Source: Pseudonocardia kunmingensis
GTDB taxonomy: Bacteria; Actinomycetota; Actinomycetes; Mycobacteriales; Pseudonocardiaceae
Direction: 5' to 3'
DNA: 64,000 nucleotides
Assembly: GCF_006716445.1 (NCBI RefSeq)
Contig: NZ_VFPA01000001.1
Location: 2,294,001-2,358,000, forward strand
Shown here: positions 32,761 through 42,453 of the stretch, in pieces
How positions within the stretch are numbered: the stretch's first letter is position 1
Layout of the letters: each line of letters begins with the position of its first letter
The notes under the pieces: model-generated
The model's database searches: none
What the model saw: only the letters and a program-made list of their open reading frames with translations
What the model was told of the DNA's origin: nothing
Translations under genes and position numbers: made by a program

Positions 32761-34242
32761 ATGGACCGGAACGGGATCGAGCGCCGGATCGGGGCTCCCA
32801 GCTTCGGACGGCTGCTCGGCGACTGGCGCCCCCCGGACGGGCGGGGCCTCGCCGAGGCCCTGGCCGAACGGATCCGACTGCTCGTCCTCGACGGGCGACT
32901 CCCCCTGCAGACGCGGGTGCCGGCCGAGCGCGAGCTCGCGGTGGCCCTCGCGGTCAGCCGCACCACCGTGGCCACCGCCTACGACACGCTCCGGCAGCTC
33001 GGCGCGCTGCACAGCAGGCGCGGCGCAGGCAGCTGGACCCGGCTGCCCGCGGGCCCGTCCCGCGAGGCGAGCACCTCACCGTTCTCCCCGCACGGCGACA
33101 GCGCGCTGCACGACCTCGCCCACGCCGCGCTGCCCGCTCCGTCGGACGCGCTGCGGCGGGCGGCGGCCGCCGCCGTCCACGACCTCGACGCCCACCTCGC
33201 GGGCCACGGCTACGACCTGCTCGGGCAGTGGGCGCTGCGCACCGCCGTCGCCGACCGGTACACCGCCCGCGGCCTGCCCACCCGGCCCGAGCAGGTGCTC
33301 GTCACGGCCGGCGCGGTGCACGCCATCACGCTCGCGCTCACGCTGCTGACCGGGCCAGGGGACCGCGTGCTCGTCGAGCACCCCACCTACCCGAACGCGC
33401 TCGGCGCGCTGGCCACCCGCGGCGCGCGCGCCGTCCCGGTGCCGATGGCGCCCGGGCCCGACGGCAGCAGCCGCTGGGACCTGGACCTGCTCACCGCCGC
33501 CGTCCGGGACGCCGCGCCGCGGCTCGCCTACGTCATCCCTGATTTCCAGAACCCCACCGGCGCCCTGCTCCCCGACGCCGACCGCGCCCGGCTCGTCGAC
33601 CTGGCCCGGCGGACCGGCACCACCCTGCTGGTGGACGAGACGCTCGCCGAGCTCGCGCTCGACGGGCAGGTCGTCACGCCCCTCGCGGCACACGGCGCCC
33701 CCGACTCCCCGCTCGTGCTGACCGTCGGGTCGGCGAGCAAGACGTTCTGGGGCGGCCTGCGCGTGGGGTGGATCCGCACGTCGGCGCCCATGGTCCGGCG
33801 CCTCGCCGCCACCCGCGCGAGCGTCGACCTGGGGGGACCGGTGCTCGAGCAGCTCCTGACCGCGCGCCTGGTGGCCGAGGGGGACGCCGTCGTGGCGGTG
33901 CGGCGCCCCGAGCTGGCCGCCGCGCGCGACCACCTGCTCGCGCGGCTCGCCGACGCCTTCCCCGCCTGGAGGCCCTCCCGGCCCGGCGGCGGCCTGAGCC
34001 TGTGGGTCGATCTCGGCCACGGTGTCTCCAGCCGGTTGACCGCCACGGCACGGCGCCACGACGTGCTGCTCGCGGCCGGCCCCCGGTTCGGGCTCGACGG
34101 CGCCTTCGAGCGCTACCTGCGGCTGCCGTTCACCCTGCGGCGGGACCGGATGGACGACGCCCTGGACCGGGTGGTGGCCGCGTGGGCCGACCTCGACCGC
34201 CTCGACCCGGGCGCGGAGGCCGAGCCGAGCGCGGTGGCCTGA
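32761..34242 (+). CDS. MocR-type GntR regulator with aminotransferase domain
   Basis: Encodes 493 residues. Residues about 20-95 form a GntR winged helix ([20 protein letters not shown]). The rest is a class I aminotransferase fold with the PLP-binding Lys at residue 327 ([15 protein letters not shown]) and the PDFQNPTG motif. MocR proteins sense PLP or amino-acid/GABA-type ligands and often regulate vitamin B6 or amine genes. No such target is adjacent. ATG 32761 follows closely after an inverted repeat. Confidence 0.88.
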   Translation: MDRNGIERRIGAPSFGRLLGDWRPPDGRGLAEALAERIRLLVLDGRLPLQTRVPAERELAVALAVSRTTVATAYDTLRQLGALHSRRGAGSWTRLPAGPSREASTSPFSPHGDSALHDLAHAALPAPSDALRRAAAAAVHDLDAHLAGHGYDLLGQWALRTAVADRYTARGLPTRPEQVLVTAGAVHAITLALTLLTGPGDRVLVEHPTYPNALGALATRGARAVPVPMAPGPDGSSRWDLDLLTAAVRDAAPRLAYVIPDFQNPTGALLPDADRARLVDLARRTGTTLLVDETLAELALDGQVVTPLAAHGAPDSPLVLTVGSASKTFWGGLRVGWIRTSAPMVRRLAATRASVDLGGPVLEQLLTARLVAEGDAVVAVRRPELAAARDHLLARLADAFPAWRPSRPGGGLSLWVDLGHGVSSRLTATARRHDVLLAAGPRFGLDGAFERYLRLPFTLRRDRMDDALDRVVAAWADLDRLDPGAEAEPSAVA

Positions 34243-34303
34243 TCGGCGCGGGACGGTCAGCTCTGACTGTATGGTGCGCGCGACGACGAGCATGGGAGGG
34301 CGT

Positions 34304-35413
34304 GTGGAGCACCGGAGCGGCCCGCTGGCCGGGCTGAAGGTCGTGGAACTGGCCGGGATCGGCCCCGGCCCGCACGCCGCGATGATCCTCGCCGACCTCG
34401 GCGCCGACGTCGTCCGCGTCGACCGCCCGTCCGGCGGCCTGCAGCTCGGGACGCCCGGCGCCCCCGACCCGACGCTGCGCGGCCGGCGCCGCGTGCCGGC
34501 CGACCTCAAGGACCCCGCGGGACGCGAGACCGTCCTGCGCCTCGTCGAGCACGCCGACGTGTTGCTGGAGGGCTACCGGCCCGGCGTCACCGAACGGCTC
34601 GGCGTCGGTCCCGCCGAGTGCCACGCCCGCAACCCGCGGCTGGTGTACGCGCGGATGACCGGTTGGGGCCAGGACGGGCCGCTCGCCGCCCGCGCGGGCC
34701 ACGACATCAACTACATCTCGCTCACCGGGGCGCTGCACGCGATCGGGCGCGCAGGCGAGCGGCCGGTACCGCCGCTGAACCTCGTCGGTGACTTCGGCGG
34801 TGGCTCGATGCTGCTCGTCACGGGCGTGCTCGCGGCGTTGTGGGAGGCGCAGCGCTCCGGCGAGGGGCAGGTCGTGGACGCCGCGATGGTCGACGGCGCG
34901 TCGCTGCTCGTCCAGATGGTGTGGGGCATGCTCGGGCAGGGCGCGTGGAGCGACGGGCGCGAGGAGAACCTCCTCGACGGCCACGCCCCCTTCTACGACA
35001 CCTACACCTGCTCCGACGGCGCGCACGTCGCGGTCGGAGCGCTCGAGCCGCAGTTCTACGCCGCGCTGCTCTCCGGGCTCGGCCTCGACGGGGAGGAACT
35101 GCCCGCCCAGTACGACCGGGCGGGCTGGCCCGCGCTACGGGCCCGGTTCACCGAGGTCTTCGCCTCGCGCACCCGCGACGAGTGGGCGCAGGTGTTCGCC
35201 GGCACCGACGCCTGCGTCACACCGGTGCTGGCCTTCGCCGAGGTGCCCGGCCACCCGCACCTGGCGGCCCGGGAGACCGTCGTCGAGCGCGACGGCGTCC
35301 CGCAGGCCGCCCCGGCCCCCCGGTTCTCCCGCACCCCGGCGGCGGTGCCCCCCGCCCCCGCGGAGCCGGAGACGGCCGAGCAGGTCCTCGCCGACTGGAC
35401 CCGCCCCGCCTGA
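34304..35413 (+). CDS. mcr: Alpha-methylacyl-CoA racemase / CoA-transferase family III
   Basis: Encodes 369 residues of the CaiB/BaiF fold, most like racemases that convert 2R- to 2S-methylacyl-CoA before beta-oxidation of sterol side chains and branched fatty acids. The N-terminus [20 protein letters not shown] is characteristic. Catalytic His ([14 protein letters not shown]), Asp ([10 protein letters not shown]) and Glu (VGALEPQFY) are visible. GTG 34304 follows GGAGG by 4 bases and gives the standard N-terminus; ATG 34292 and 34271 are alternatives, the latter overlapping a -10-like TATGGT. Confidence 0.85.
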   Translation: MEHRSGPLAGLKVVELAGIGPGPHAAMILADLGADVVRVDRPSGGLQLGTPGAPDPTLRGRRRVPADLKDPAGRETVLRLVEHADVLLEGYRPGVTERLGVGPAECHARNPRLVYARMTGWGQDGPLAARAGHDINYISLTGALHAIGRAGERPVPPLNLVGDFGGGSMLLVTGVLAALWEAQRSGEGQVVDAAMVDGASLLVQMVWGMLGQGAWSDGREENLLDGHAPFYDTYTCSDGAHVAVGALEPQFYAALLSGLGLDGEELPAQYDRAGWPALRARFTEVFASRTRDEWAQVFAGTDACVTPVLAFAEVPGHPHLAARETVVERDGVPQAAPAPRFSRTPAAVPPAPAEPETAEQVLADWTRPA

Positions 35414-35418
35414 GCCCC

Positions 35419-35453
35419 GCGAGTCTCCCGTCCCGACAGCGCGAGTCTCCCGT
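35419..35453. repeat. Short 22-bp tandem module after the racemase
   Basis: GCGAGTCTCCCGT occurs at 35419-35431 and 35441-35453 with a 22-base period, immediately after the racemase stop. The same module is found inverted at 60729-60741. Together with the hairpin at 35509-35545 it fills the 144-base gap before rplA. Confidence 0.65.
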
Positions 35454-35508
35454 CCGGGCTGCGCGAGGCGCGCGCTCGGTGCCGTCCTCGCGAGACCCGC
35501 CGGACACG

Positions 35509-35545
35509 ACGAGGCCCCCGGCGCGGTGTGCGCCGGGGGCCTCGT
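35509..35545. terminator. Bidirectional terminator between mcr and rplA
   Basis: A perfect 16-bp stem (35509-35524 against 35530-35545) with a 5-base loop lies 12 bases beyond the rplA stop and about 95 beyond the racemase stop. The position between convergent genes suits a terminator for both. Confidence 0.75.
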
Positions 35546-35557
35546 GCGTGTCGTGCG

Positions 35558-36280
35558 TCAGGCGGACGGGGTGTCGTCCACCAGCAGGTTGCGCGTGCGG
35601 TTCGGGTCGACCGGGATGCCCGGGCCCGTGGTCGTGGAGACCGTGACCTTCTTGACGTAGCGCCCCTTCGCGGCCGACGGCTTCGCCCGCAGGATCTCGT
35701 CGAGGGCAGCGCCGTAGTTCTCCACCAGCTTCTCGGTGTCGAACGAGGCCTTGCCGATGACGAGGTGCAGGTTGGCCTGCTTGTCGACCCGGAAGTTGAT
35801 CTTGCCGCCCTTGATGTCCTGGACGGCCTTGGTGACGTCCGGGGTGACGGTGCCGGTCTTCGGGTTCGGCATCAGGCCACGCGGGCCCAGGATGCGCGCG
35901 ATCCGGCCGACCTTGGCCATCTGGTCCGGCGTGGCGATCGCCGCGTCGAAGTCCAGCCAGCCGCCCTGGATGCGCTCGATCAGGTCCTCGGCGCCGACCA
36001 CGTCGGCGCCTGCGGCCTCGGCCTCGGCGGCCTTGTCACCGGTGGCGAACACGATCACTCGCGCCGTCTTGCCGGTGCCGTGAGGCAGGTTCACGGTGCC
36101 GCGGACCATCTGGTCGGCCTTGCGGGGGTCCACGCCGAGCCGCATCGCGACCTCGACGGTGGCGTCCATCTTGGCGCTGGAGGTCTCCTTCGCCAGCCCG
36201 GCGGCCTCGAGCGGGCTGTAGAGCCGGTTCGGGTCGATCTTCTCGGCGGCCTGGCGGTACGCCTTGCTGCGCTGTGCCAT
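35558..36280 (-). CDS. rplA: Large ribosomal subunit protein uL1
   Basis: Encodes 240 residues with the uL1 signature segment ([20 protein letters not shown]) and the conserved ends ([22 protein letters not shown]). It forms the L1 stalk controlling E-site tRNA release and may repress its own operon. The start is ATG 36280, 71 bases after rplK; the longer frame upstream only overlaps rplK and nusG. Confidence 0.97.
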   Translation of the reverse strand: MAQRSKAYRQAAEKIDPNRLYSPLEAAGLAKETSSAKMDATVEVAMRLGVDPRKADQMVRGTVNLPHGTGKTARVIVFATGDKAAEAEAAGADVVGAEDLIERIQGGWLDFDAAIATPDQMAKVGRIARILGPRGLMPNPKTGTVTPDVTKAVQDIKGGKINFRVDKQANLHLVIGKASFDTEKLVENYGAALDEILRAKPSAAKGRYVKKVTVSTTTGPGIPVDPNRTRNLLVDDTPSA

Positions 36281-36351
36281 GTGCTCTGTCCTCAATCGGT
36301 CAGGTCGTGGTGCGAGCCGCGCCCGGCTCTCCCACGCGAACTTCGGCTGGA

Positions 36352-36786
36352 TCAGCCGTTGACGGTGATGCCCATCGACCGCGCGGTGCCGGCGATGATC
36401 TTCGCCGCCTGGTCGATGTCGGTGGCGTTCAGGTCGCGCATCTTGGTCTCCGCGATCTGGCGCACCTGCTCCATCGTCACGGACGCGACCTTCTTGACGT
36501 GCGGCTCGCCGCTGCCCTTGTCCACCCCGGCCGCCTTGAGCAGCAGCCGCGCGGCGGGGGGCGTCTTGAGCTCGAAGGTGAACGAGCGGTCCTCGTACAC
36601 CGAGATCTCGACGGGCACCACGTCGCCGCGCTGCGACTCGGTGGCGGCGTTGTAGGCCTTGCAGAACTCCATGATGTTGACGCCGTGCTGGCCGAGCGCG
36701 GGGCCGACCGGCGGGGCGGGCGTCGCGGCGCCCGCCTTGATCTGGAGCTTGATGATCGCGGAGAGCTTCCGCTTCTTGGGAGGCAT
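36352..36786 (-). CDS. rplK: Large ribosomal subunit protein uL11
   Basis: Encodes 144 residues. The N-terminal segment ([20 protein letters not shown], with the GTPase-centre Pro-rich loop) and the C-terminal RNA-binding domain (RSMGITVNG end) are standard. L11 sits at the GTPase-associated centre and is the thiopeptide target region. It lies between nusG and rplA in the usual order. Confidence 0.97.
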   Translation of the reverse strand: MPPKKRKLSAIIKLQIKAGAATPAPPVGPALGQHGVNIMEFCKAYNAATESQRGDVVPVEISVYEDRSFTFELKTPPAARLLLKAAGVDKGSGEPHVKKVASVTMEQVRQIAETKMRDLNATDIDQAAKIIAGTARSMGITVNG

Positions 36787-36840
36787 GTCTATTCCCTGTC
36801 GTGGTTGTGCACATCGCGGCCCTGCCTGCCGCGACGGGGG

Positions 36841-37713
36841 TCAGATCTTCGAGACCTGGCTGAAGGCCAGCTCGACGGGGGTCTCGCGGCCGAAGATCGA
36901 GACGAGCACCTTGAGCTTCTGGGCGTCGACGTTGACCTCGTTGATGGTGGCCGGGAGCGTGGCGAACGGGCCGTCCATCACCGTGACCGACTCGCCGACC
37001 TCGAAGTCCACCTCGACGGTGGCCTTGCCTGCGGCCCCGGTGCCGGAGTCGGCCTTGGCGCCACCGGCGCCCGCCGCGGCCGGCTGCTTCGCCTCGACGC
37101 GCGGGAGCAGGAACTTGATGACGTCGTCGTGCGTCAGCGGGGACGGACGCGAGGTGGCGCCCACGAACCCCGTGACGCCGGGCGTGTTGCGCACCGCGCC
37201 CCACGACTGGTCGTTGAGCTCCATCCGCACCAGGATGTAGCCGGGCAGCACCTTGCGCTGCACCTGCTTGCGCTGCCCGTTCTTGATCTCGGTGACCTCT
37301 TCGGTGGGCACCTCGACCTGGAAGATGTAGTCCTCCACGTCGAGCGTCTGCACACGCGTCTCGAGGTTGGTCTTCACCTTGTTCTCGTAGCCGGCGTAGG
37401 AGTGCACGACGTACCAGTCGCCCGGCGCGCGGCGCAGCGCCGCACGCATCTCCTCGACCGGGTCGGCCTCGGCCTCCGGCTCGGCGTCGGGCCCCGCGGC
37501 ATCCGCGGCGCCCTCGCCCGCCTCTTCGGCGGTCTCGTCGTCCGCGGTCTCGTCGTCGGCCGCCTCGGCGGCGGCACCGTCGACAGCCTCGTCGGCGTCG
37601 GCGTCGGCCGCGTCGACGGACGCGTGCTCGGCGGCGTCGGCCGCGGACTGCTCCTCGATGCCCTGCTCGGCGTCCGCCGCGGCATCGAGCTGGTCGGCCT
37701 CGCGCTCGGTCAC
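36841..37713 (-). CDS. nusG: Transcription termination/antitermination factor NusG
   Basis: Encodes 290 residues. The NGN domain begins near residue 97 ([19 protein letters not shown]) and the C-terminal KOW domain ([20 protein letters not shown]) is intact. The first roughly 90 residues are an Ala/Asp/Glu-rich acidic extension, as in other actinobacterial NusG proteins. A Gly/Ala linker interrupts the region before KOW. The start is GTG 37713; the upstream extension of the frame overlaps secE. NusG binds RNA polymerase and couples it to Rho or the ribosome. Confidence 0.95.
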   Translation of the reverse strand: MTEREADQLDAAADAEQGIEEQSAADAAEHASVDAADADADEAVDGAAAEAADDETADDETAEEAGEGAADAAGPDAEPEAEADPVEEMRAALRRAPGDWYVVHSYAGYENKVKTNLETRVQTLDVEDYIFQVEVPTEEVTEIKNGQRKQVQRKVLPGYILVRMELNDQSWGAVRNTPGVTGFVGATSRPSPLTHDDVIKFLLPRVEAKQPAAAGAGGAKADSGTGAAGKATVEVDFEVGESVTVMDGPFATLPATINEVNVDAQKLKVLVSIFGRETPVELAFSQVSKI

Positions 37714-37753
37714 GTGCCTCTCGCTTCCTTCGTCGTGTGGTGCGTGCCGGTGG

Positions 37754-38092
37754 TCACGTGCCGAACAGGAACAACACACCCTGCGCGAACACGAAGTCCA
37801 GCAGCCAGACCAGCGCGACCATGAACGACACGAAGACCAGCACGACGATCGTGTAGGTGACCAGCTGGTTGCGGGTCGGCCAGATGACCTTCCGCAGCTC
37901 GGCGACCACCTCGCGCAGGAACCTGGCGATCCGGCTGAAGAACGACGCGCGTGCCGGCCGGGCCTCGCGGACCGCGGCCCGTCCGCCCTTGCCGTCGCCG
38001 GTGGGCGCCGGGCCGGAGCGCCGACCCCGACGGTCGGCGGCGGTGCTCGGGCGTTCCCGCCCGTTCCCGCTCGCCTCGCGTTCCTCAGTCAC
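37754..38092 (-). CDS. secE: Preprotein translocase subunit SecE
   Basis: Encodes 112 residues: a basic, disordered N-terminus of about 55 residues, an amphipathic segment ([20 protein letters not shown]) and one membrane helix ([19 protein letters not shown]). This is the single-spanning actinobacterial SecE that clamps SecY. The start is GTG 38092. It lies between tRNA-Trp and nusG, the conserved order. Confidence 0.93.
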   Translation of the reverse strand: MTEEREASGNGRERPSTAADRRGRRSGPAPTGDGKGGRAAVREARPARASFFSRIARFLREVVAELRKVIWPTRNQLVTYTIVVLVFVSFMVALVWLLDFVFAQGVLFLFGT

Positions 38093-38165
38093 GCCGCATC
38101 CTCCAGCTCACCCGCGGCTCGGCCGCCGTTTCGTTCCCCACGTCTCGATCCAGCACATCCTGCAG

Positions 38166-38241
<76 letters not shown>

Positions 38242-38407
38242 AGACCAACCCCGCCCGGAACACCCGGCCCACGGACGGAGGAGCACATCGCGGAGCGACG
38301 CACCCAGCTACTCGAGTGTACGGCACCTCGTGTCGGCTCCCGACACGGCACACCCCCGGTGCGCCCCCGGCGGCCGGTCGGCGTCTCCTGCGGGCAGGAT
38401 GCCCGAC

Positions 38408-39649
38408 ATGACTCCAGGCGCTGCGACCACCTCGTCCGCCCCCGCCACCCGCGGCCGGGTCTCGGCCCGCATCGGCGGCATCGCCGAGTCCGCGACGCTG
38501 GCGGTCGACACGAAGGCGAAGGCGCTCAAGGCCGCGGGCCGCCCGGTCATCGGCTTCGGGGCGGGCGAGCCGGACTTCCCGACGCCCGCCGCCGTCGTCG
38601 CCGCCGCGGAGGCCGCGTGCGCCGACCCGCGCAACCACCGCTACACCCCCGCGGCCGGCCTCCCCGAGCTGCGGGAGGCGATCGCCGCGAAGACCCTCCG
38701 CGACTCCGGGCTCGAGCTCTCCGCGTCCCGGGTGCTGGTCACCAACGGCGGGAAGCAGGCCGTCTACCAGGCGTTCGCCACGCTGGTCGACCCGGGTGAC
38801 GAGGTCCTGCTGCCCGCCCCGTACTGGACGACCTACCCGGAGGCGATCACCCTCGCGGGCGGGGTGCCGGTGCAGGTGACCTGCGGCCCGGAAGCCGGCT
38901 TCCTGCCCTCGGTCGCCCAGCTCGACGCCGCGCTCACCGAGCGCACCAAGGTGCTCGTCTGGTGCTCGCCCTCGAACCCGACCGGCGCCGTCGCCTCCCG
39001 CGCTCTCACCGAGGAGGTCGGGCGCTGGGCCGTCGAGAACGGCGTGTGGGTGATCACGGACGAGATCTACGAGCACCTCGTCTACGACGACGCCGAGGCG
39101 GTCTCCATGCCGGTGGCCGTGCCCGAGCTGGCCGACCGCTGCGTGGTGCTCAACGGGGTCGCGAAGACCTACGCGATGACCGGGTGGCGGGTCGGCTGGC
39201 TGGCTGGCCCGGCCGACGTCGTCAAGGCGGCCACCAACCTGCAGTCGCACCTGTCGTCCAACGTCTGCAACGTGGCGCAGCGCGCGGCGCTGGCGGCCGT
39301 CTCGGGCTCGCTGGACGCGGTGGTCGAGATGCGCACGGCCTTCGACCGCAGGCGGCGCACGATGGTCGAGCTGCTGCGCGCGATCCCCGGCGTCGAGTGC
39401 CCCACCCCGCGCGGCGCGTTCTACGCCTACGCCTCCGTGGAGCAGCTGCTGGGCCGGGAGCTGCGGGGCGCGCGGCCGGCGACGAGCGTGGAGCTGGCGG
39501 CCGCCGTGCTGGAGCACGCCGAGGTGGCCGTGGTGCCCGGCGAGGCGTTCGGCACCCCCGGCTTCTTCCGGCTCTCCTACGCACTCGGCGACGACGACCT
39601 GCGCACCGGCGTGGAGCGGATGGGCGCCCTGCTGGCCGAGGCGCGCTGA
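38408..39649 (+). CDS. aspC: Class I aspartate/aromatic aminotransferase
   Basis: Encodes 413 residues of a PLP enzyme of the bacterial aspartate aminotransferase Ib group. The N-terminal block ([18 protein letters not shown]), the SPSNPTGAV motif and the PLP Lys at residue 253 ([16 protein letters not shown]) are conserved. It interconverts aspartate and oxaloacetate, or acts on prephenate or other amino acids. ATG 38408 follows a -10-like CAGGAT by 6 bases; ATG 38399, three codons upstream, overlaps that element. This location in the secE/rpmG region is common in actinobacteria. Confidence 0.9.
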   Translation: MTPGAATTSSAPATRGRVSARIGGIAESATLAVDTKAKALKAAGRPVIGFGAGEPDFPTPAAVVAAAEAACADPRNHRYTPAAGLPELREAIAAKTLRDSGLELSASRVLVTNGGKQAVYQAFATLVDPGDEVLLPAPYWTTYPEAITLAGGVPVQVTCGPEAGFLPSVAQLDAALTERTKVLVWCSPSNPTGAVASRALTEEVGRWAVENGVWVITDEIYEHLVYDDAEAVSMPVAVPELADRCVVLNGVAKTYAMTGWRVGWLAGPADVVKAATNLQSHLSSNVCNVAQRAALAAVSGSLDAVVEMRTAFDRRRRTMVELLRAIPGVECPTPRGAFYAYASVEQLLGRELRGARPATSVELAAAVLEHAEVAVVPGEAFGTPGFFRLSYALGDDDLRTGVERMGALLAEAR

Positions 39650-39657
39650 GACGACGG

Positions 39658-39687
39658 CGGACGGGCCCGGGCGACCGGGCCCGTCCG
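39658..39687. terminator. Hairpin between convergent aspC and the small gene
   Basis: A perfect 13-bp stem CGGACGGGCCCGG / CCGGGCCCGTCCG (39658-39670, 39675-39687) with a 4-base loop lies between the two stops (39649 and 39693). It can terminate transcription from both directions. Confidence 0.7.
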
Positions 39688-39692
39688 CGGCG

Positions 39693-39902
39693 TCACTTGT
39701 CGAGCTCGGCGAGCGCCACGAGCGCCGCGGCCCGGGTGGCGTACTTCCACTTGCCCAGGTCGCCGACCGTCTTGACGCCCATCGCCTTCAGCGCCTCGTC
39801 GTGCTTCTCCGTGAGCCCCTCGAGCGCGGACGGCGGAGCCTTGAGGATCTCGGCCGCCGTCTTGTCCTCCCACGCCTTGTCCACGAGCTTGCCGAACTGC
39901 AC
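39693..39902 (-). CDS. Small helix-hairpin-helix-like protein of unknown function
   Basis: Encodes 69 residues. The start is GTG 39902 with GGAAGGAG six bases upstream. The sequence (LEGLTEKHDEALKAMGVKTV then GDLGKWKYATRAAALVALAE) looks like a small helical domain similar to the end of polymerase or ligase helix-hairpin-helix repeats. I recall similar short proteins near rpmG/had genes in actinobacteria but no function. An upstream extension with Cys residues in the same frame lacks a good ribosome site. Confidence 0.65.
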   Translation of the reverse strand: MQFGKLVDKAWEDKTAAEILKAPPSALEGLTEKHDEALKAMGVKTVGDLGKWKYATRAAALVALAELDK

Positions 39903-40067
39903 GTCGTGCTCCTTCCGCGTCGCGAGAACCTGCCGGGGGCAGGATCGACCCGACCACCACGCCGGGCAAGCGGAGCAGCAGGGCTCCACCTGATCGGTTC
40001 GTCGGGTGGTGGCAGGTGCGCGGTCGGAGGCCGCGGAGGCCGGTTCAGCGGTCGCGAACGCCGCGCG

Positions 40068-40529
40068 TCAGCCCGCGGACGCGGATCCCGATCCGAGTGC
40101 GACCTCGGCCACGGCGCGACCCAGCACCGTCTTCCCGTCGAAGGAAGCGGTGATCGCGACCTTCGCGATGCGCTCGCCGTGCTCGCCCTCGCCGACCGCG
40201 GTGACCTTGCCGGTGAACTCGACGAGAGCGCCCTCGTCGTCGTCGGGCACCACGACGGGCCGGGTGAAGCGCACGCCGTAGCTGCGGACCGCAGCCGGGT
40301 CGCCCACCCACCCGGTGACGAGCCGCCCCGCCAGCGCCATCGTGAGCATGCCGTGGGCGATGACGCCCGGCAGGCCGACGGCGCCGGCGACGCGGTCGCT
40401 CCAGTGGATCGGGTTGAAGTCCCCGGACGCGCCCGCGTAGCGCACGAGGTCGGCGCGCGTGACGCGCACCGACAGCGGCGGCAGCTCGGTGCCGACCTCC
40501 GGGCCGACCTCGGGGCCGACGGCGGTCAT
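40068..40529 (-). CDS. hadB: MaoC-type (R)-specific dehydratase subunit, HadB-like
   Basis: Encodes 153 residues of a hot-dog fold hydratase. The catalytic pattern (GDFNPIHWSD, Asp-x4-His) and GVIAHGMLTMALAG match MaoC/HadB. Its ATG overlaps the hadA stop (ATGA). In mycobacteria HadAB dehydrates 3-hydroxyacyl-ACP in fatty-acid synthase II. Most Pseudonocardiaceae outside the mycolic-acid lineage keep the gene pair, so the substrate here may be another 3-hydroxyacyl thioester. Confidence 0.85.
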   Translation of the reverse strand: MTAVGPEVGPEVGTELPPLSVRVTRADLVRYAGASGDFNPIHWSDRVAGAVGLPGVIAHGMLTMALAGRLVTGWVGDPAAVRSYGVRFTRPVVVPDDDEGALVEFTGKVTAVGEGEHGERIAKVAITASFDGKTVLGRAVAEVALGSGSASAG

Positions 40530-40975
40530 GACGCCTCCTGCGCCGCGGTGACGAGCAGCAGGCGCGTGGTGGCCACCGGCTCGCCGCCGGTGTCGGCGAC
40601 CTCGCAACGCAGGGTCAGCATGTGGCTGCCGCCCCGGGTCTTGAGGTCCTCGACGTGGATGGTGGTGACCAGGTCGTCACCGCCGTGGATCGGGCGGTGC
40701 AGGGTGATCGACTGGTCGCCGTGCACCATGCGCGAGTAGTCCCAGCCGAAGTCCGGGTCGCGCAGGAACGCCTCGATCACCGGCATCGTGAACGTCACCG
40801 CGAACGTGGGTGGCGCCACGACGTCGGGGTGACCGGCCGCGCGGGCGGCCTCGACGTCCAGGCACACGGAAGCGCCCTCGCCGATGGCGAGGGCGAACTC
40901 CCGGACCTTCTCCCGGCCGACCCGGTACGGGGCCGTCGGCGGCAGAGCCGTACCGACGTACGCCGCGTTCGGCAC
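40526..40975 (-). CDS. hadA: MaoC N-terminal-type dehydratase subunit, HadA-like
   Basis: Encodes 149 residues of the FAS1-like/MaoC dehydratase N-terminal family (VAPPTFAVTFTMPVIEAFL then VHGDQSITLHRPIHGGDDL). It lacks the Asp/His catalytic pair and should bind substrate and dimerise with HadB. GTG 40975 starts two bases after the rpmG stop, and the C-terminus overlaps hadB. The rpmG-hadA-hadB order is the standard one. Confidence 0.85.
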   Translation of the reverse strand: MPNAAYVGTALPPTAPYRVGREKVREFALAIGEGASVCLDVEAARAAGHPDVVAPPTFAVTFTMPVIEAFLRDPDFGWDYSRMVHGDQSITLHRPIHGGDDLVTTIHVEDLKTRGGSHMLTLRCEVADTGGEPVATTRLLLVTAAQEAS

Positions 40976-40977
40976 GC

Positions 40978-41145
40978 TCAGCGCGTCTCGCGGTGCTCGC
41001 GGTGGGTGCCGCAGTTCGGGCAGAACTTCTTGATCGCGAGCCGGTCGGGGTCGTTGCGCCGGTTCTTCTTGGTGATGTAGTTCCGGTGCTTGCACTGCTC
41101 GCACGCCAGCGTGATCTTGGGCCGGACGTCGGTGGCCTTCGCCAT
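40978..41145 (-). CDS. rpmG: Large ribosomal subunit protein bL33, zinc-binding form
   Basis: Encodes 55 residues with two cysteine pairs (CEQCKHRN and CPNCGTH) that bind zinc. It is the C+ paralogue, while a cysteine-free L33 is encoded 1.1 kb away at 42224-42388. ATG 41145 follows an AGGAGGC-type ribosome site. The two tRNA genes lie directly upstream. Confidence 0.96.
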   Translation of the reverse strand: MAKATDVRPKITLACEQCKHRNYITKKNRRNDPDRLAIKKFCPNCGTHREHRETR

Positions 41146-41178
41146 CGCGGGTGCCTCCTGCTGTGTATCTCTCGTGTC

Positions 41179-41254
41179 TGGTAGCGGTGGCCGGACTTGA
41201 ACCGGCGACACAGCGATTATGAGCCGCTTGCTCTACCGACTGAGCTACACCGCT
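41179..41254 (-). tRNA. metT: tRNA-Met (anticodon CAT)
   Basis: The minus strand gives acceptor AGCGGTG / CACCGCT, D arm GCTC/GAGC, anticodon loop CTCATAA (CAT) on stem AGCGG/TCGCT, T arm GCCGG/CCGGC, discriminator A and encoded CCA (41179-41181). A paired first acceptor base indicates the elongator form. Confidence 0.93.
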
Positions 41255-41283
41255 TCGCGACGCTGGTCACTCCCAGCGCGCTG

Positions 41284-41356
41284 AGCCCCTTTACGGAATC
41301 GAACCGTAGACCTTCTCCTTACCATGGAGACGCTCTGCCGACTGAGCTAAAGGGGC
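41284..41356 (-). tRNA. thrT: tRNA-Thr (anticodon GGT)
   Basis: The minus strand folds as acceptor GCCCCTT / AAGGGGC, D arm GCTC/GAGC, anticodon stem TCTCC/GGAGA with loop ATGGTAA (anticodon GGT), T arm TACGG/CCGTA and discriminator T. CCA is not encoded. It lies 29 bases upstream of tRNA-Met. Confidence 0.95.
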
Positions 41357-41406
41357 GGCAGGCCGGACGGTCGGTCACTCCCGCACGGCCGCTGACGATG
41401 CTACAC

Positions 41407-41424
41407 AACCCCCGCCACGGGGTT
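41407..41424 (-). terminator. Terminator of the zinc-independent ribosomal protein operon
   Basis: AACCCC (41407-41412) and GGGGTT (41419-41424) form a 6-bp stem with a 6-base loop, 15 bases after the rpsN stop on the minus strand. The stem is short. Confidence 0.4.
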
Positions 41425-41439
41425 GCGCGGGGACCCCGG

Positions 41440-41745
41440 TCACCAGCTCGACTTGCGCACCCCCGGCAGGAAGCCCTCGTGCACGAGCCCCCGCACCCGC
41501 ACCCGCGAGACGCCGAAGGCGCGCAGGTACCCCCGCGGGCGACCGTCGACGGCGTCGCGGTTGCGCACCCGGGTGGCACTCGCGTCCCGCGGCTGGCGGG
41601 CGAGCGCGCGCTGCGCGTCGGCGCGCTCCTCCGGTGTCGACGACGGCCGCGCGACGACCGCCTTCAGCTCCGCGCGCCGTGCCGCGTACCGCGCCACCAC
41701 CGCCTTGCGGTGCTCGTTGCGCGCGATCTTCCCCTTCGTGGCCAT
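41440..41745 (-). CDS. rpsN: Small ribosomal subunit protein uS14, cysteine-free form
   Basis: Encodes 101 residues of the long uS14 type without the zinc-binding cysteines ([21 protein letters not shown]-terminal [16 protein letters not shown]). This C- form replaces zinc-type S14 when zinc is scarce. The ATG shares one base with the rpmB stop (TGATG). It is the last gene of a four-gene leftward operon, rpmG2-rpsR2-rpmB2-rpsN2. Confidence 0.95.
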   Translation of the reverse strand: MATKGKIARNEHRKAVVARYAARRAELKAVVARPSSTPEERADAQRALARQPRDASATRVRNRDAVDGRPRGYLRAFGVSRVRVRGLVHEGFLPGVRKSSW

Positions 41746-41981
41746 CAGACCTTCTCCCCTCGGGCCCTGATCCGCGCGACCGCGGCGGCGACACCGATCC
41801 GGTCGATGGTGCGGATGGCGTCGGCGGAGATCCGCAGCCGCACGTACCGCCCCTCCCGCGCGAACCAGTAGCGCTTGGACTGGATGTTCGGGTCCCACCG
41901 GCGGCTCGTGCGGCGGTGGGAGTGCGAGACGGACCGGCCGAAGCCGGGCTCGGCCCCGGTGAGCTGGCAGCGCCGGGACAC
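41745..41981 (-). CDS. rpmB: Large ribosomal subunit protein bL28, zinc-independent form
   Basis: Encodes 78 residues with the L28 signature ([20 protein letters not shown]). Only one cysteine remains (residue 5) instead of the CxxC pairs of zinc-binding L28. The start is GTG 41981, one base after rpsR. It is part of the zinc-starvation set of ribosomal proteins. Confidence 0.93.
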   Translation of the reverse strand: MSRRCQLTGAEPGFGRSVSHSHRRTSRRWDPNIQSKRYWFAREGRYVRLRISADAIRTIDRIGVAAAVARIRARGEKV

Positions 41982-41982
41982 C

Positions 41983-42222
41983 TCAGCCCCTCCCGGCGTG
42001 CGGGTAGGGCAGCAGCGCCATCTCGCGGGCGTTGCGGATGGCGACGGCGACCCGCCGCTGCTGCTGCGGCGTCAGGCCCGTCACCCGGCGGGCGCGGATC
42101 TTGCCGCGGTCGGAGACGAAGGTGCGCAGCATCGTCACGTCCTTCCAGTCGACCTCGGTGATCCCCCTCGTGTGCAGGGGGTTGGCCTTGCGCTTCAGCG
42201 GGCGGCGCTCCCGGCCGGGCAC
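41983..42222 (-). CDS. rpsR: Small ribosomal subunit protein bS18, cysteine-free form
   Basis: Encodes 79 residues with the S18 core ([19 protein letters not shown] then [20 protein letters not shown]) and no cysteines. The start is GTG 42222, one base after the rpmG2 stop. The tight packing indicates one operon. Confidence 0.94.
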   Translation of the reverse strand: MPGRERRPLKRKANPLHTRGITEVDWKDVTMLRTFVSDRGKIRARRVTGLTPQQQRRVAVAIRNAREMALLPYPHAGRG

Positions 42223-42223
42223 G

Positions 42224-42388
42224 TCAGCGCTCCTCGCGGAACTCGACGTGGCGCCGGACCGCCGGGTCGTACTTGCGCAGCACCATGCGGTCCGGGTCGT
42301 TGCGCCGGTTCTTGCGCGTGACGTAGGTCGTGCCGGTGCCCGCGGTCGACCGCAGCTTCACGATCGGCCGCACATCGTTGCGCGCCAT
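42224..42388 (-). CDS. rpmG: Large ribosomal subunit protein bL33, cysteine-free form
   Basis: Encodes 54 residues ([20 protein letters not shown] then [20 protein letters not shown]) with all four zinc cysteines replaced. GAAGGAGG lies a few bases before ATG 42388. It is the first gene of the operon and is read from the short divergent region holding the probable Zur site. It would replace the zinc form at 40978-41145. Confidence 0.94.
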   Translation of the reverse strand: MARNDVRPIVKLRSTAGTGTTYVTRKNRRNDPDRMVLRKYDPAVRRHVEFREER

Positions 42389-42400
42389 GGACCCTCCTTC

Positions 42401-42419
42401 GTAACGACATCCATTTTCA
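42401..42419. promoter_or_regulatory. Probable Zur binding site in the divergent promoter
   Basis: The 65-base region between rpmG2 and the COG0523 gene contains the AT-rich dyad-like sequence GTAACGACATCCATTTTCA. On the minus strand its half site GAAAATG (42412-42418) matches the core of actinobacterial Zur boxes; the other half is weaker. TAGGCT (42422-42427) next to it is a likely -10 for the rightward gene. Repression by Zur-zinc would cover both directions. The site was picked by eye, without a motif scan. Confidence 0.5.
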
Positions 42420-42453
42420 TCTAGGCTAACCCAGACCGATCGAGGAGGACCAC

